From NCBI GenBank assembly GCA_032718475.1, contig JAUCBJ010001948.1:52999-116998 (forward strand): a stretch of 64,000 bases of DNA, in the 5' to 3' direction. This document shows, in pieces, positions 1 to 10,538 of this stretch. This DNA comes from Nemertoderma westbladi. Lineage: Eukaryota; Xenacoelomorpha; Nemertodermatida; Nemertodermatidae. The translations under genes and the position numbers were made by a program. The notes below the pieces were generated by a model that saw only the letters and a list, made by a program, of their open reading frames with translations, did not search any database and had not been told where the DNA came from. Numbering within the stretch: position 1 is the first letter of the stretch; each line of letters starts with the position of its first letter.

Positions 1-1097
1 GACATAAAAGTCATTCTTCTGTATGTGTGCTTTGGCGGACATGGTAAGGCAAAAAACCCGCAAATGCGTCAAATACCCTGGCACAGCTTAGCCTTGATGA
101 TTCAGATTACGACATCTAACAGCTGATTGCTGACATGGAAACGGCTATTGGACACATGGTTCTTTGTTTAGCTTTACAGCCAATCAGAGCGATTTTTTCT
201 GTCGATGTGGAGATATTTGGCCGATCGTGCTAGGAGTGTTCAGTCTTACTGTTTTTTCTTGATACTGTTGTGTTGTTTCTATCTAGGCCAGGAACACCGG
301 CTCTAGAGTCAATTCGTTTCAGACTTTAGAAGAAACATTAGTAGGCTTAAGATTATAGAGCGTATAACTGTTATCAGTTCATATCATAACTTAACATACC
401 GTCTTAATGCTTTTTACTGTTGTCATATTTTGTATCAGTTGGTTGAATATTATTTGGAGAACATCTATAAAGAACCCAAATTTCCCAATTTTCTTGATAC
501 ACTACAGGTTAGAGAGACAGGTTACATATAGCGATTGCGACTTATATTATTGTGGTTTGTAGTGAATTTAATGCTATTTGATAAGCACTACATGAGTCAG
601 TTGCTGTTCTCTTTATATATGATAAAATTCATTGACGGTCGGCAAATTAGTGAGCAGTATTGTGTGTTACCGGTAGTGTGCATGATTGTGACTGATAACT
701 AAGCATTTCCTAAAGAATGCGCCTCATACGTGAATCATAAGCCTTACCGACTTACCGTTGTGATTAGTATAAGTCATATCTCTGTTTACCTAGATAGAGC
801 GCCACGTCCTAAAGGAACTGTTAATATTTCCCGAAAGTGAATAATATTGGTCAGAAATTATTTATTAACGATCAATCGAATAATACAGTAAGCTTACACT
901 GCAATAATAATCTAAGCCCTCAGAATCCAGTCTCCCGGGTATATCCAGCGGGTGAATGGACGCGCACTAGGCTGGCTTCTGCTAATGTTGTGTTTATTGG
1001 TATTAAATATTTGTCAACTTCTAAAGTCTATTTATAAACCAAAAGACATATAAATTTTGGCAGGTTAAACTGCTAAAGGTCTTCAAAAGCGTGTACA
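1..1097 (+). repeat. 5' LTR of family A copy 1, cut by the window start
   Basis: This matches 10606-11702 almost base for base. Family A LTRs start TGTAAAAGC and, if the end is read at GTACA, finish at 1097 with a TG...CA structure about 1164 bp long. No TGG-starting primer-binding site follows immediately, so the true 3' end of the LTR could lie further right. A 66-codon ORF at 837-1037 recurs in the other LTR at 11442 only because the LTR is duplicated. I do not call it a gene. Confidence 0.8.
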
Positions 1098-1162
1098 ATA
1101 ACAGTTATTGACTTTATTGCAGTAAGCAATAAAGTTGAAAGTACCGGTCGACCGGTAAACCT

Positions 1163-1290
1163 GAACCGGTACTTCTGTAGGTCAGTAGGCCCAACTGCCA
1201 GAACCGGTACTGCTGTAGGTCCGTAGGTCCAACTGCCAGAACCGGTACTTCTGTAGGTCCGTAGGCCCAACTGTCCTAACCGGTACTTCC
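1163..1290 (+). repeat. 38-bp tandem repeat with AACCGGTAC cores
   Basis: Copies begin at 1163, 1201, 1239 and 1277, an exact 38-bp period, each opening with AACCGGTAC followed by CTGTAGGTC-like sequence. The last copy is partial. ACCGGT resembles a Grainyhead/CP2-type dyad, but binding is not shown. Confidence 0.85.
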
Positions 1291-1449
1291 AGTATAAGTA
1301 CATTAGTATTATTCGATTTTGATTATTGTATACCGGTAGGTCTCGATATTAAATCGGGGACGCCTGGTTTTTATTGGGATTTTACTTAGGTCTATTTCTG
1401 TCAGTTTTATTTCCTAGTAAGTTAATATTGAGCTGAAGACGTGTAAGTC

Positions 1450-2050
1450 TGCTCAGATTGTTCAGATAACTGTAGGCCGGACTGTTGTCGGATTGTTGTT
1501 GGGTTTGGAGAGATTGCGGCGTGTGTAGAGTTTGTCCGATAGAGTGCCAGTTAGTAAGTTGGGGCAGCCATAGCTGTAAGGTCAATCCCCTCTTAAAGAA
1601 TAAGTCGTACTACCGTGTTAGAACGCATACTAACTAACCATTTTGGAATCTGCACATACTGTAGTTTATTTAGGCTTGACAGTATTCTGCCAGCGTTTTG
1701 GCCTGTGTTTGTTTGTGTGGTCTGTTCAGGTACCGTAATAGTTATTACTCAGATATTTTGTAGGCTGGATTGTTGTCTAGCTATTATTAGGTCTGAAGAG
1801 ATTGCTGCGTGTGTAGAGTTTGTCTGATAAAGTGCCAGTTAGTATGTTGGGGCAGCCATAGCTGTAAGGTCAATCCCCTCTTAAAGAATAAGTCGTACTA
1901 CCGTGTTAGAACGCATACTAACTAACCATTTCGGAATCTGCACATACTGTAGTTTATTTAGGCTTGGTGGTAGTCTGCCAGCGTTTGGTTTGTATTTTGT
2001 TTGAGTATTCTGCACGGGTAGCGTAATATTTATTATTCAGAGTTTATGCG
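1450..2050 (+). repeat. 288-bp tandem duplication in the leader
   Basis: A block around GCCAGTTAGTA at 1546 recurs at 1834, 288 bp later. The following roughly 130 bases (GGGGCAGCCATAGCTGTAAG and onward) are nearly identical. Copy 2 appears to carry about one unit near 35380-35700. Confidence 0.8.
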
Positions 2051-2959
2051 ATTATTCGCAACATTAATGTCCCCAAGTTTATTCCTACAGTAATTGTGCT
2101 TGTTATATATACCGTTATAGTTAAATTAACCCCGGGACTATACGGGCTGCTTGGCGTAGGAAAAGACTGGTGACTTTGTGCTTTGGTCACTCCAGCAGAT
2201 GCCGTGGTTCTTTTAACTGTTCAAGTATATTTAACTACTGATTATTTGTTGTACCAGTACTTGTACCTAATTTAGGGTTTAGTGTACAGTGCTTTCCGAA
2301 GTAATTAGTGTGTAGGCAGTATATTTGTGTTGTAAAGTGGTTAATAGGCACGTTGGATCTGGTAGTCCACGGTAATTAACTTCCAGGTAGGAACACTCCG
2401 TGATACATAACGTAGTACCTATAGCGATACGGCTATAGGTCGTCAGGCGGTGGAATTTTCCTATCTGGACAGTGCAATATATTTACTACTACTTATTATT
2501 TTCAAATACCGTAGTACCCTGTCCGTTGTAATAATCAGAATTCTAACCCTTTGTTAGGCTGGTTTGTAGACTTCCTGTAAAATTACCCTAAAAATTTCGT
2601 ACGTAATATTTTTTGTTGTGTTTAATTAGAGAATTAATCTCACCCGTATCGTAAGTAATTCGTAGATAAGTAACTTAGGAAGTAGAATTATCTGTTTTAG
2701 TGTCTAATGAGTAGCACTTCACTGAGAGCGCACAGCTTTTGTGTAGTGATTACTTCCCAGAAATAGTAACATCTATTTCAATATTGTAACAAAACCCCTC
2801 ATACGGGTACATATAAATCCACTAAATCTATTAATAAAACAGTAGGCCTGTTATACAACACTTAGGTCTTAATATCAGTTGGACTGCTGCTCAAATAACG
2901 GTAATAAAGTAAGTAAAGTAACCAAGTAACCCATAACATTCAGAAATTCAATTATTTTA

Positions 2960-3250
2960 AAATAATTGACATACCGGTTTTTACAATAGGCTTATTATAT
3001 TTATTTCTATAAATTTAGGCTGAATTCATACCGGTATTCTGTAATTAATTCTAGTCTGTAATAATTATACTTATATATACTATAAGTGTCAGCTGTATAC
3101 CGGTATTCACGATAGGCCTATTATATATTTATATATATTTGTGCTAAATTTATATACCGGTACTCTGTGACAAATCTAGTCTGTAATAATACTTATATAT
3201 ATACTATAAGCATACCGGTATTCTAATATATTATATATATATCACGCTAC
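2960..3250 (+). repeat. AT-rich repeats spaced by ATACCGGTATTC
   Basis: Blocks containing CTAGTCTGTAATAAT, ACTTATATATACTATAAG and ATACCGGTA recur about every 120 bp immediately upstream of gag. The same blocks are in copy 2 (34150-34440, inverted). They could form hairpins because ATACCGGTAT is a perfect palindrome. Confidence 0.7.
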
Positions 3251-3358
3251 ACTGAGTAGCAGTATCGGTAATTAATTATTAGGCTAACAGTGATACTGAA
3301 TTACTAGACTTACTTTAACTGTATTTATAGCCGTAGGCATTCAACTGTGTAAACAAAC

Positions 3359-6300
3359 ATGTCAGACACAACCCAATCACTATCGGATAGTCTCTTAGAA
3401 AGTGTTAGAATGACTGTCAGACAGTGCCTTAAAAAGATCAGTGACCCAGATCCAAGTATAGAACATCCTAGATCCAAGTCTAAGTCACCTACTATTGTAA
3501 AAAAGGCCATCCCTACAGTAGTAGTGTCAGACCCTAGGCTAGTAGAACAACGTAGGTCTATCATCGGCACTCGGGCCCAAGTCAAGCGGGATCAAGAAGC
3601 AGCTGTCAAACAGCAGCAACATCCTAGCCAAGAACCTAGTTCTCAGCGGCCCGATAGCTCCAGTAGTTCGGATACTGCTGAGCGGACACCCGAACGCGGA
3701 GCGAAGATGGCGGATACGGTTTATGATGAGTGGCCAACCTTTGAAGAATCAACCGACGCCACTTCTTCTCAAGTGGAAAGCGAGGTGGAAAGCGAAGTGG
3801 AAAGCGAATTAACAGCCGCAGAGAAGCCGCGAACTAGAGACGCCATTGACATCTATCTGTCAGACTATCAGCGATTCATAGGAGACAAAGAGTTGAGGAG
3901 ACGACTGTCTGGACTTCGCCCTAATAGTGAAGGAACAAAGCTTGTGTTGGACGCAATCGATGCGGAAATGTTGGCTGCAAACCAAGCTAAATTTGATGAA
4001 AAACTCCGCCTCGCTAGAGTCCAAGAAGAACAAGTAAAGAAAAGACGGATAGAGGAACAAAAGGCGGCGGCCATGGCAGAAGCAGAACGGAGAGCGTCTG
4101 AGCAGACTACCCAACTGGAGTTGGAAAATCTGCAAGAGACGCAAGACAACATAAATAAACAGTTAACTGCTAGTCGAATGCAGATGATGAGACGATCTAC
4201 TCCAAAACGCCAGGGATACACATCATCGGAGGAAAGCGAAACCACCGATCCTGAAGGCGGAGGAAATAGATCCTGTCTAAGCAGGCGTAGAAAAACATCT
4301 CACCGCCACAAATTGCCTGATTTGCCCCCGGCGGTTAGAAGACAACTAACTAGCACAGACTTAGGTAGTACAGAACCCACAGAACAAATTATTCAGGTCA
4401 AAAGACTCCCTACAATAGTTGATGAGCCTGAAATAATTAGGCCTGTCGTTCCCAAAGCCACTCCTGTGCTAGAGACCCCTGTACTTCCAGAGCTTAACTC
4501 TAAATTCCCTCTACACAGTACTACAATGCCTGTACCCGGTAGAACAGTCCATGAGAATATCCCTGTCCTGGAAGCTGAGAGAGAAATCAAAGATTTGTCT
4601 CCCGTCGTCCCGCGTCAGCCCGCTACAATGTTGGCGACTCCCGCTTCGGCGGTCGAGTGGGTAGAGGAGGGAAGGCGGGGGATGAATCTCCTGCTCAGAC
4701 AGATGCAGGAGACTGTCCACCAACTTAAGGGAACAGTAAGGGAAGGTAGGGCCGAATTGCAAGAAGTGCAGCAAAGTTTCGCTCTAGAACACGACAAATT
4801 AGTCAATATACAAAAAGCGATACCAATACCCCCTGTAACATTGTGTCAACCTGTTAGGTCTGAAGTATTACATGCGCAAGGTGTGAGGCCTACACGCATC
4901 TATACTGCTAGTGAAGTAGAAACTCCTATAGCAAACCCTATTAAGGGTGATTATAAACCTGTTGTTAATGATATTCCCTATAGACCTGATAATGATCCGA
5001 GAAATTTATATACCGATAATTCGATATTAAATAACACGATGGCCCAAGAAAGCTTTACGCGTCAGATGGCTAGAACAGAAGCCCGCCAAGCGGTCAAAGT
5101 GGGAGAGATCGTCAAATTCAATGGAGATGAGATGAAATGGTTACCTTTCAATGAATATTACAAAGACAGCATACAGAACTCAGTACTATCTAACGGTGAG
5201 AAACTTAGGTTCCTCATCAAGTGCTTGGAAGGACCTCCCAAGTTAATGGCGTTAATGTTCATTGGACATCCAGAAGGATTAAGACAAGTATGGGATACAT
5301 TAAACATCAGGTATGGTAACAAGGATAACATAGCTAAGTATTTGTATGCAAAATTAGTAGCCCCCCGAAACTTTCTTAGTAGCGGGATTATAGAGTTTTC
5401 CGATGAGATTCAGGAGATCTGTAGACAATTGGACTGGTTAGGTAAGTCTCATGAATATCAGAGTTCCATGGTTATTGGAGCCGTAGTCTCTACTTTGCCA
5501 AAGGGTGGAGTATGTACACGCTGGGACAAGAAAGTGTTGTATATGAATGAGCAGCAACGACGAAGCCCTACCATGGCTGATCTCATGTCCTTCTTAGATA
5601 GTGAAGTAAAATTACAACTCATAAAGCAGTCCAGAGAGAAAACATCGGAAAATAAGGTAAGTGAGAAACCCGTTTCTAGGAGAAGGATAATACCAGTGTG
5701 TTATACTGACGACGGCGAAAGCCAAGCTTCTCAAGAAGAGGACAGCGGGAAAGACACAGCAAAATCTTACTATGACAACAAGACCTATAAAGACGTAAGT
5801 AAATATAAGTCTCGAACCAGTGACAGGAGAGAACAGGTTGCTAAGACTCCTCCTCAGTCTCCTAACAGAATGCACGGAAGAAAGCCCGAAGAAAGAACGA
5901 GAGTGCATCACGTTACCCAAGGTAAAGTGAGTAACATCAAACCAAACTGTGCGCTGTGCGACGGGCCCCACCGTTTGAGTGCGTGTGCTGAATTTCTAAA
6001 GAAATCCCTTGTAGACAGACGTGCAGTCATGTGGGATAAGCGGTTATGCTATAATTGCCTCAGATCAGGACACCAACGGCGAACCTGTTACTCCGACGTA
6101 AAGTGTGCAAAGTGTGGCGCGAAACATCACATCTTGTTACACAGTGAGTTCGAACGAGACAACCCGAGTCAGGTAAGTGAGCCCGAACTACATGTCCAAT
6201 TCAGTGATGTAAATGACACTGATCAAGAGTCTGAGATGGAAGGATTCTATACTGACGAATTCTCCGACGCCAACGAATCCTGTTACCTAATAAATACCGC

Positions 6301-7381
6301 AGTGTATCGAGCACTTACTTACGAAAAGGACACCGACAATGGGTTCCCCCCAACTACCTTTGACAGACAACCATCTTGGAAACCTCCAACTTCCAAAGTA
6401 GGAATCAGAGAATTTCCTGTAGTGCAGGTAAGAGTTCACGGTCCTACCAAAAGTTACATAGTGAACGCCCTCCTTGACTCCGGCAGCACAGGAACATTCA
6501 TCGATCAAGAACTAGCCGAAGATATCTTTGCTGGACAACCCAAATTCCAAACTAAGTTGAATATGTCCGGAATTATGCAGGTTTGGAAATCTACCATAAC
6601 GGCAGATTACTATGTAGGTGCGTTGTCCACCCCCCAGGATAAATTAGGAGCACAAAGTATAAGGTCAGTAAAAATGGTGGCTATAAAGAACTTCGCTACT
6701 ACCCAAGCAGAACCTTATAACTGGGACGAGGACGAGAGCATCCAACAGCTTAAGATACCTCGATTCCAGACAGATTATCCTGGAGTGCAAATACTCATCG
6801 GCCAAAACGCGCATGAGGCGCTCGAGACATTGGAGAAACGGCCTGCTCAACCGCAGCCACTGCAAACCTATGCGGTAAGAACTAGAGTAGGTTGGTACTT
6901 CACTGGCCCTTCCCATAGAACTCTCAAAGAGAGATTACCTCAACAACAGGTATACCAAGTAAAGGAATGGGAAGTGGAGAGCAGTGATGTGGACGATCCA
7001 ACTGAGGGAACACCATACTCCTCAGATAATGACGATATTAACTCCAATGTAGATCAATGGAGACATTGCCTTGGGACGATTAATCCAGCCGACATCGCTT
7101 CCAGAGGAGCAACTCCTCAAGAACTAATAGATACTCCAGGCTGGTTAGGTGGATCCTACTTCTTAAGTAAAGAAGAAGAAGAATGGCCTCCTCATCTTAC
7201 CACGGCGGAGATTAGACAGGCCAAGGGAGCGGAGAAAGTAACACAACAACTCAATCGCCCAGCTAGTCGTTTATGTTTACTGGAAAGAGACCGAAAACTG
7301 TCCGGAAACTATGGAAGGCAAGATACTCTTCCTACGACTACTTCCCTAATCCGACAAATATCTAGGGACTCCATAACGTGA
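3359..7381 (+). CDS. Gag-protease polyprotein of BEL/Pao family A, RT and integrase deleted
   Basis: An open frame of 1340 codons. The start ATG matches the start of copy 2 (MSDT...SLSDSLL). The N-terminal 500 residues are charged with a coiled-coil stretch (about 200-280). A DUF1759-like Gag core follows (about 560-700), then CCHC-type knuckles starting at C864 (CALCDGPHRLSAC) and C897 (CYNCLRSGHQRRTC). The aspartic protease motif LLDSGSTGTF has its catalytic Asp at 1040. After about residue 1226 the frame jumps to the RNase H/integrase linker (SRGATPQELIDTPGWLGG). After about 1293 it jumps again to the extreme C-terminus of pol. Compared with copy 2, about 530 bp of gag, 1.8 kb of RT/RNase H and 1.7 kb of integrase are missing, and the frame stays open throughout. 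It should give capsid and protease but no polymerase, so it is probably mobilised in trans. Confidence 0.85.
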   Translation: MSDTTQSLSDSLLESVRMTVRQCLKKISDPDPSIEHPRSKSKSPTIVKKAIPTVVVSDPRLVEQRRSIIGTRAQVKRDQEAAVKQQQHPSQEPSSQRPDSSSSSDTAERTPERGAKMADTVYDEWPTFEESTDATSSQVESEVESEVESELTAAEKPRTRDAIDIYLSDYQRFIGDKELRRRLSGLRPNSEGTKLVLDAIDAEMLAANQAKFDEKLRLARVQEEQVKKRRIEEQKAAAMAEAERRASEQTTQLELENLQETQDNINKQLTASRMQMMRRSTPKRQGYTSSEESETTDPEGGGNRSCLSRRRKTSHRHKLPDLPPAVRRQLTSTDLGSTEPTEQIIQVKRLPTIVDEPEIIRPVVPKATPVLETPVLPELNSKFPLHSTTMPVPGRTVHENIPVLEAEREIKDLSPVVPRQPATMLATPASAVEWVEEGRRGMNLLLRQMQETVHQLKGTVREGRAELQEVQQSFALEHDKLVNIQKAIPIPPVTLCQPVRSEVLHAQGVRPTRIYTASEVETPIANPIKGDYKPVVNDIPYRPDNDPRNLYTDNSILNNTMAQESFTRQMARTEARQAVKVGEIVKFNGDEMKWLPFNEYYKDSIQNSVLSNGEKLRFLIKCLEGPPKLMALMFIGHPEGLRQVWDTLNIRYGNKDNIAKYLYAKLVAPRNFLSSGIIEFSDEIQEICRQLDWLGKSHEYQSSMVIGAVVSTLPKGGVCTRWDKKVLYMNEQQRRSPTMADLMSFLDSEVKLQLIKQSREKTSENKVSEKPVSRRRIIPVCYTDDGESQASQEEDSGKDTAKSYYDNKTYKDVSKYKSRTSDRREQVAKTPPQSPNRMHGRKPEERTRVHHVTQGKVSNIKPNCALCDGPHRLSACAEFLKKSLVDRRAVMWDKRLCYNCLRSGHQRRTCYSDVKCAKCGAKHHILLHSEFERDNPSQVSEPELHVQFSDVNDTDQESEMEGFYTDEFSDANESCYLINTAVYRALTYEKDTDNGFPPTTFDRQPSWKPPTSKVGIREFPVVQVRVHGPTKSYIVNALLDSGSTGTFIDQELAEDIFAGQPKFQTKLNMSGIMQVWKSTITADYYVGALSTPQDKLGAQSIRSVKMVAIKNFATTQAEPYNWDEDESIQQLKIPRFQTDYPGVQILIGQNAHEALETLEKRPAQPQPLQTYAVRTRVGWYFTGPSHRTLKERLPQQQVYQVKEWEVESSDVDDPTEGTPYSSDNDDINSNVDQWRHCLGTINPADIASRGATPQELIDTPGWLGGSYFLSKEEEEWPPHLTTAEIRQAKGAEKVTQQLNRPASRLCLLERDRKLSGNYGRQDTLPTTTSLIRQISRDSIT

Positions 7382-9011
7382 TAGCATGTGGAGTGGGCGT
7401 GTGACTATATCATTTTATATTTGTTTTTATTTTATATTTATGTATGTATTATTATGTAATTTTATTATAATCGTTTTCTTTAATTTTATTTAGTAGAATG
7501 TTATTTTAGTGATTATTTAGTAGATTAGTGCAATATATTAGTGTTTATTACGTACGTAATTACTTATAATATATATTTAGTGCGACGGCGAGAAATAATT
7601 ATTTTTTCTCTTTCCTTACTGTCCGTATCATATTATAAATACGTGACTACAGTAAGATGAAATGTCCGTACTTATTAAAGTACAATAAAGCTCCTACTAT
7701 ACTTAAGTATTATTGGTAGGCAGAGTATTAGGAATGCAAAGTTCAGATCCTCGTGTCTCGGCTAAACCAAGCTCTGGGTAGACCTTGGAAACGACTTGCC
7801 TCTTCACACTGACATTGCTTCGTGCGATATTGATCTCATACCATATATAATAATACATATAGTAGCGTGATGTCCCTCTAACAGTAGCGTGAAACGCAAA
7901 TAAATCTGTTAAACCTTTTGACCATCTGTAATTCTAGTCGATTAAGATATCGCGGCACCCACCGATATACTTGAAAGACAAATTCTAGAATCAGTGGTTA
8001 ACGTCCCCAGACAAGTTCTGGAATAAATCGGTGCCCATCTTAAATATTAATTTAATATTTATTAAAATCTGTAAAATTCAGATCCTTTAAAATTTCTAGT
8101 CAATTAAGATATCGTAGCACTTACCGATACTCTTAAAAGACAATTTTATAGAATTAAAGATCCTCAGTCCCCAGACATGCTCTGGAATAAAAATTGAGTC
8201 AATTTTAACATCAAATAATAAAATTCACGGGAATAAATTTAAATTCATATTTTAAATGAATTTCATAAATTGTCATTTTGTGCAATTTATAACATTCCCA
8301 AAATTCCATTAATTAATAGATCATGGGAGCGGAGATTCATCCTATTGAGTGTATTAGAGTGCGAGAATCTCCAACATATAGTCAGTAGCCGATAAAAATT
8401 AATAAAATCATGCATAAAGAGGATATTGACAATTAAAGAATTACTATTAAATAGCATTCCAGATCTGTATGCATGAGAATTACCCTAATTCTACCGCTAG
8501 CATTCCATAATGTCACCATAGCAACACCCACGCTAGAATTAGAAGCAAGATAAAAGAACAATAGAAAGCTTGTCACATTGCATAGCATAGAGAATACATA
8601 GCACACTGTTAGTATCCAAGGATACACAGTAATAACGTGACATTCTGGAAGGCACTGACTAACGGACAAATGGCCTGTATGTGTACAATTGGTGACAGTT
8701 GTGTGGAATTTGTGCGTTTATAGGTGAATGTTACTGCTAAAGTATGTTTACAGTAGCTAGTCGCAATTGTGAAAGTAGCCCAACTCTCCTATAGAAAGAA
8801 CCTAAAGTGGATTCAAGCCTTTGGGACGGACAGTGGAGTGACTTGTGCCGGTTATCGTTGTCGTGATGTTGCTACATGTTGGCGTAAACGCCGCGACGAC
8901 GGTACATCGGCGCTGAGAATCCCACTGTCCGGGGGCAAAGAGAGGTAGGCAGCGACGTCCGCTCGCCTAAACATAAACTCATTTCGATATTAATAAACTC
9001 AGATAGCAGAT
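7382..9011 (+). other. Non-coding spacer between pol end and accessory ORF (copy 1)
   Basis: AT-rich, no convincing ORF. The same spacer occurs in copy 2 (21290-23010, inverted), so it is a conserved part of family A. At about 7925-8215 it carries a diverged tandem repeat, each unit with an AATTCTAGTCRATTAAGATATCG-like block (two short conserved words) and a dyad CCAGACAWGYTCTGG (8007-8021 and 8171-8185). The last 70 bases (8935-9005) are shared with copy 2 and could hold the splice acceptor for an accessory mRNA. No clear acceptor was identified. Confidence 0.65.
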
Positions 9012-10460
9012 ATGACGGAGTTGATAGAAGATGATCTTGGTATCAGGGAGCGATATACTCTACCTTTACAAGCATTTGTGGATAGCTTGATACGCGGTGA
9101 AACCGATCCAACCATTACGGAGGACGATGGTCGTTATATCGAACCGCCGATGTCCCAAGAGCAACTTACGCGTGAATTGGACTAGCGAAAATTCACCGCT
9201 CGCTATACGCATCGTAATAGTACGTATATGGACTTCCTAACTACCGGCCATCCTATCGATTTACATGATACGGACGATGTAGACACCGAAAGGGAAATGG
9301 TTCTATTTAAATATCATACCCAGCGGAGTCGTAACGATAAACCAAGAATAGATCACGAAAATTATATTCGTAACAGACTGGGAAGACGAACCAATATGCC
9401 TAGAATCTGAGGAGATTCAGCCTATCGCGCCCGGAACAGCGACAACGATTACATCCTAGAATGGTATCAAGGTCCACAGTGTCTCACTGCGTACGATTAT
9501 CGCCATGCCAACTATGTTTCTCGGCAACGTTGTCGGTTATGCGCATCGAGAGACCATGTTACGCCCATGGACACAAACGTCCGCTGTTCCTATTTCCACG
9601 AACAACCGGCGATGGAAATTTATTGTGCGTATTGCAGACTCAATAACTTGCACATTTTTGCGGTTTGCCCTCAATTTATGACTCAATGTCACCATCGTCA
9701 ACTAAAGGGACACGCCAGTTTCGATTGCCCTTTTAATCACGATTTGGAAAGCGTAGATGAAATGATCACACTACGTTACATCAGAGCTTGGGAAGCGAAC
9801 ACTGATTTACATTGTGATTCGCGTCATCGTTATTATCCTGGACGCGCTTACGAAGGAGTTTATGCGTTCCATCCTTATCTATTCGCTTCTGTCGAACAGA
9901 AATCACGCATATCGAGTTACGAACTACTGAAGCGCGTCGGAGAATGTATTTCAACCAAGTTCGTACGCAAATTTCTCAGGAGTGTTAATCCTAGCGACCT
10001 TCATTCCTATAACTTAATCAATTATATCCGTCAGGATCCGGACTATGGAGACTTATTTGTTAACTCACACCCCGAGTTACAGGAAGTGTATCGACGACCT
10101 TACGAATACCGAGCCCGCGAACGCGAGTTGGAAAGAACCATTAAACCCAGGAGGTTTCTGACTGCCTATGGTCCACCCACGGCTCTCGTTCAGACCACTC
10201 GTAAAGGACCCGTAGGAGCGGCTGTCTTAAAACGCGCTCTCAAAGCCGTTAGACCCCTCTCCCCCGACGTTGATGTCAATCAACCCAGAACTTCGACTGG
10301 CGGATACACCGACCATAATCCTACACCCTCTGATACAATTATATTGCACCCTTCACCCAGGAGTTATAGCCCTCCTTGTAAGGTGGCTCGCCCCAAAGAG
10401 AAAAGGACTCTGGCCAGCTTTAAAAAACTGCGTAAACGCCGTCCGCGCAAGAAAGGCTAA
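9012..10460 (+). pseudogene. Family A 3' accessory ORF, Cys/His-rich with basic tail (broken)
   Basis: A single reading frame runs from ATG 9012 (MTELIEDDLG) to 10460 but is cut by TAG at 9183 and TGA at 9408. The remainder stays open. It sits where env would lie in a retrovirus, yet shows no signal peptide or membrane span. The centre (about 9520-9740) is rich in Cys and His, with CX2CX4H, CX2CX5HX4C (CAYCRLNNLHIFAVC) and GHASFDC spacings that resemble zinc knuckles. The C-terminus is proline-rich, then strongly basic (KKLRKRRPRKKG), as in nuclear-localising or nucleic-acid-binding proteins. Copy 2 has the same N- and C-terminal parts but a different middle. Family unknown to me. An accessory nucleocapsid-like protein is my inference. 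Confidence 0.65.
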
Positions 10461-10528
10461 CTGTTTAGAGTATTTACATATATTAGAAACTGTGATTTTT
10501 GTATATTTATAAACTTGAATCCCATTTT

Positions 10529-10538
10529 CTGGGAGCGG
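10529..10538 (+). promoter_or_regulatory. Polypurine tract of family A copy 1
   Basis: CTGGGAGCGG lies directly before the 3' LTR start (TGTAAAAGC at 10539). The same tract precedes the LTR in copy 2 (19666-19675 on the - strand). It is the expected plus-strand primer for reverse transcription. Confidence 0.7.

Larger units (their letters stand above)
1098..3358 (+). other. Long repeat-bearing leader between LTR and gag (copy 1)
   Basis: About 2.3 kb of AT-rich sequence without a convincing ORF. It holds three separate tandem repeat zones (listed separately) and many ACCGGT-containing motifs. The - strand copy 2 has a matching leader at 34033-36015, so the leader belongs to the element and is not host DNA. 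It ends just before the gag ATG at 3359. A leader of this length before gag is unusual and may hold packaging or translation signals. That role is inference. Confidence 0.7.

Noticed and set aside
837-1037. 66-codon ORF in the LTR, repeated at 11442-11642
   Set aside because: The repetition comes only from LTR duplication. The peptide has no recognisable features and copy 2 does not preserve it.
7035-7240. Spliced retrocopy as the origin of the deletions in copy 1
   Set aside because: The gag, RT and integrase junctions do not follow GT...AG in the copy 2 sequence, so plain deletion fits better.
8007-8185. p53-type binding sites (AGACATGCTC-like half-sites)
   Set aside because: The dyad matches a p53 half-site consensus, but single half-sites 160 bp apart are weak evidence. 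Kept only as an unexplained dyad.
9012-10460. Envelope gene of an endogenous retrovirus
   Set aside because: The position fits, but there is no signal peptide, transmembrane segment or cleavage-site pattern. The tail is basic and cytosolic or nuclear in character.
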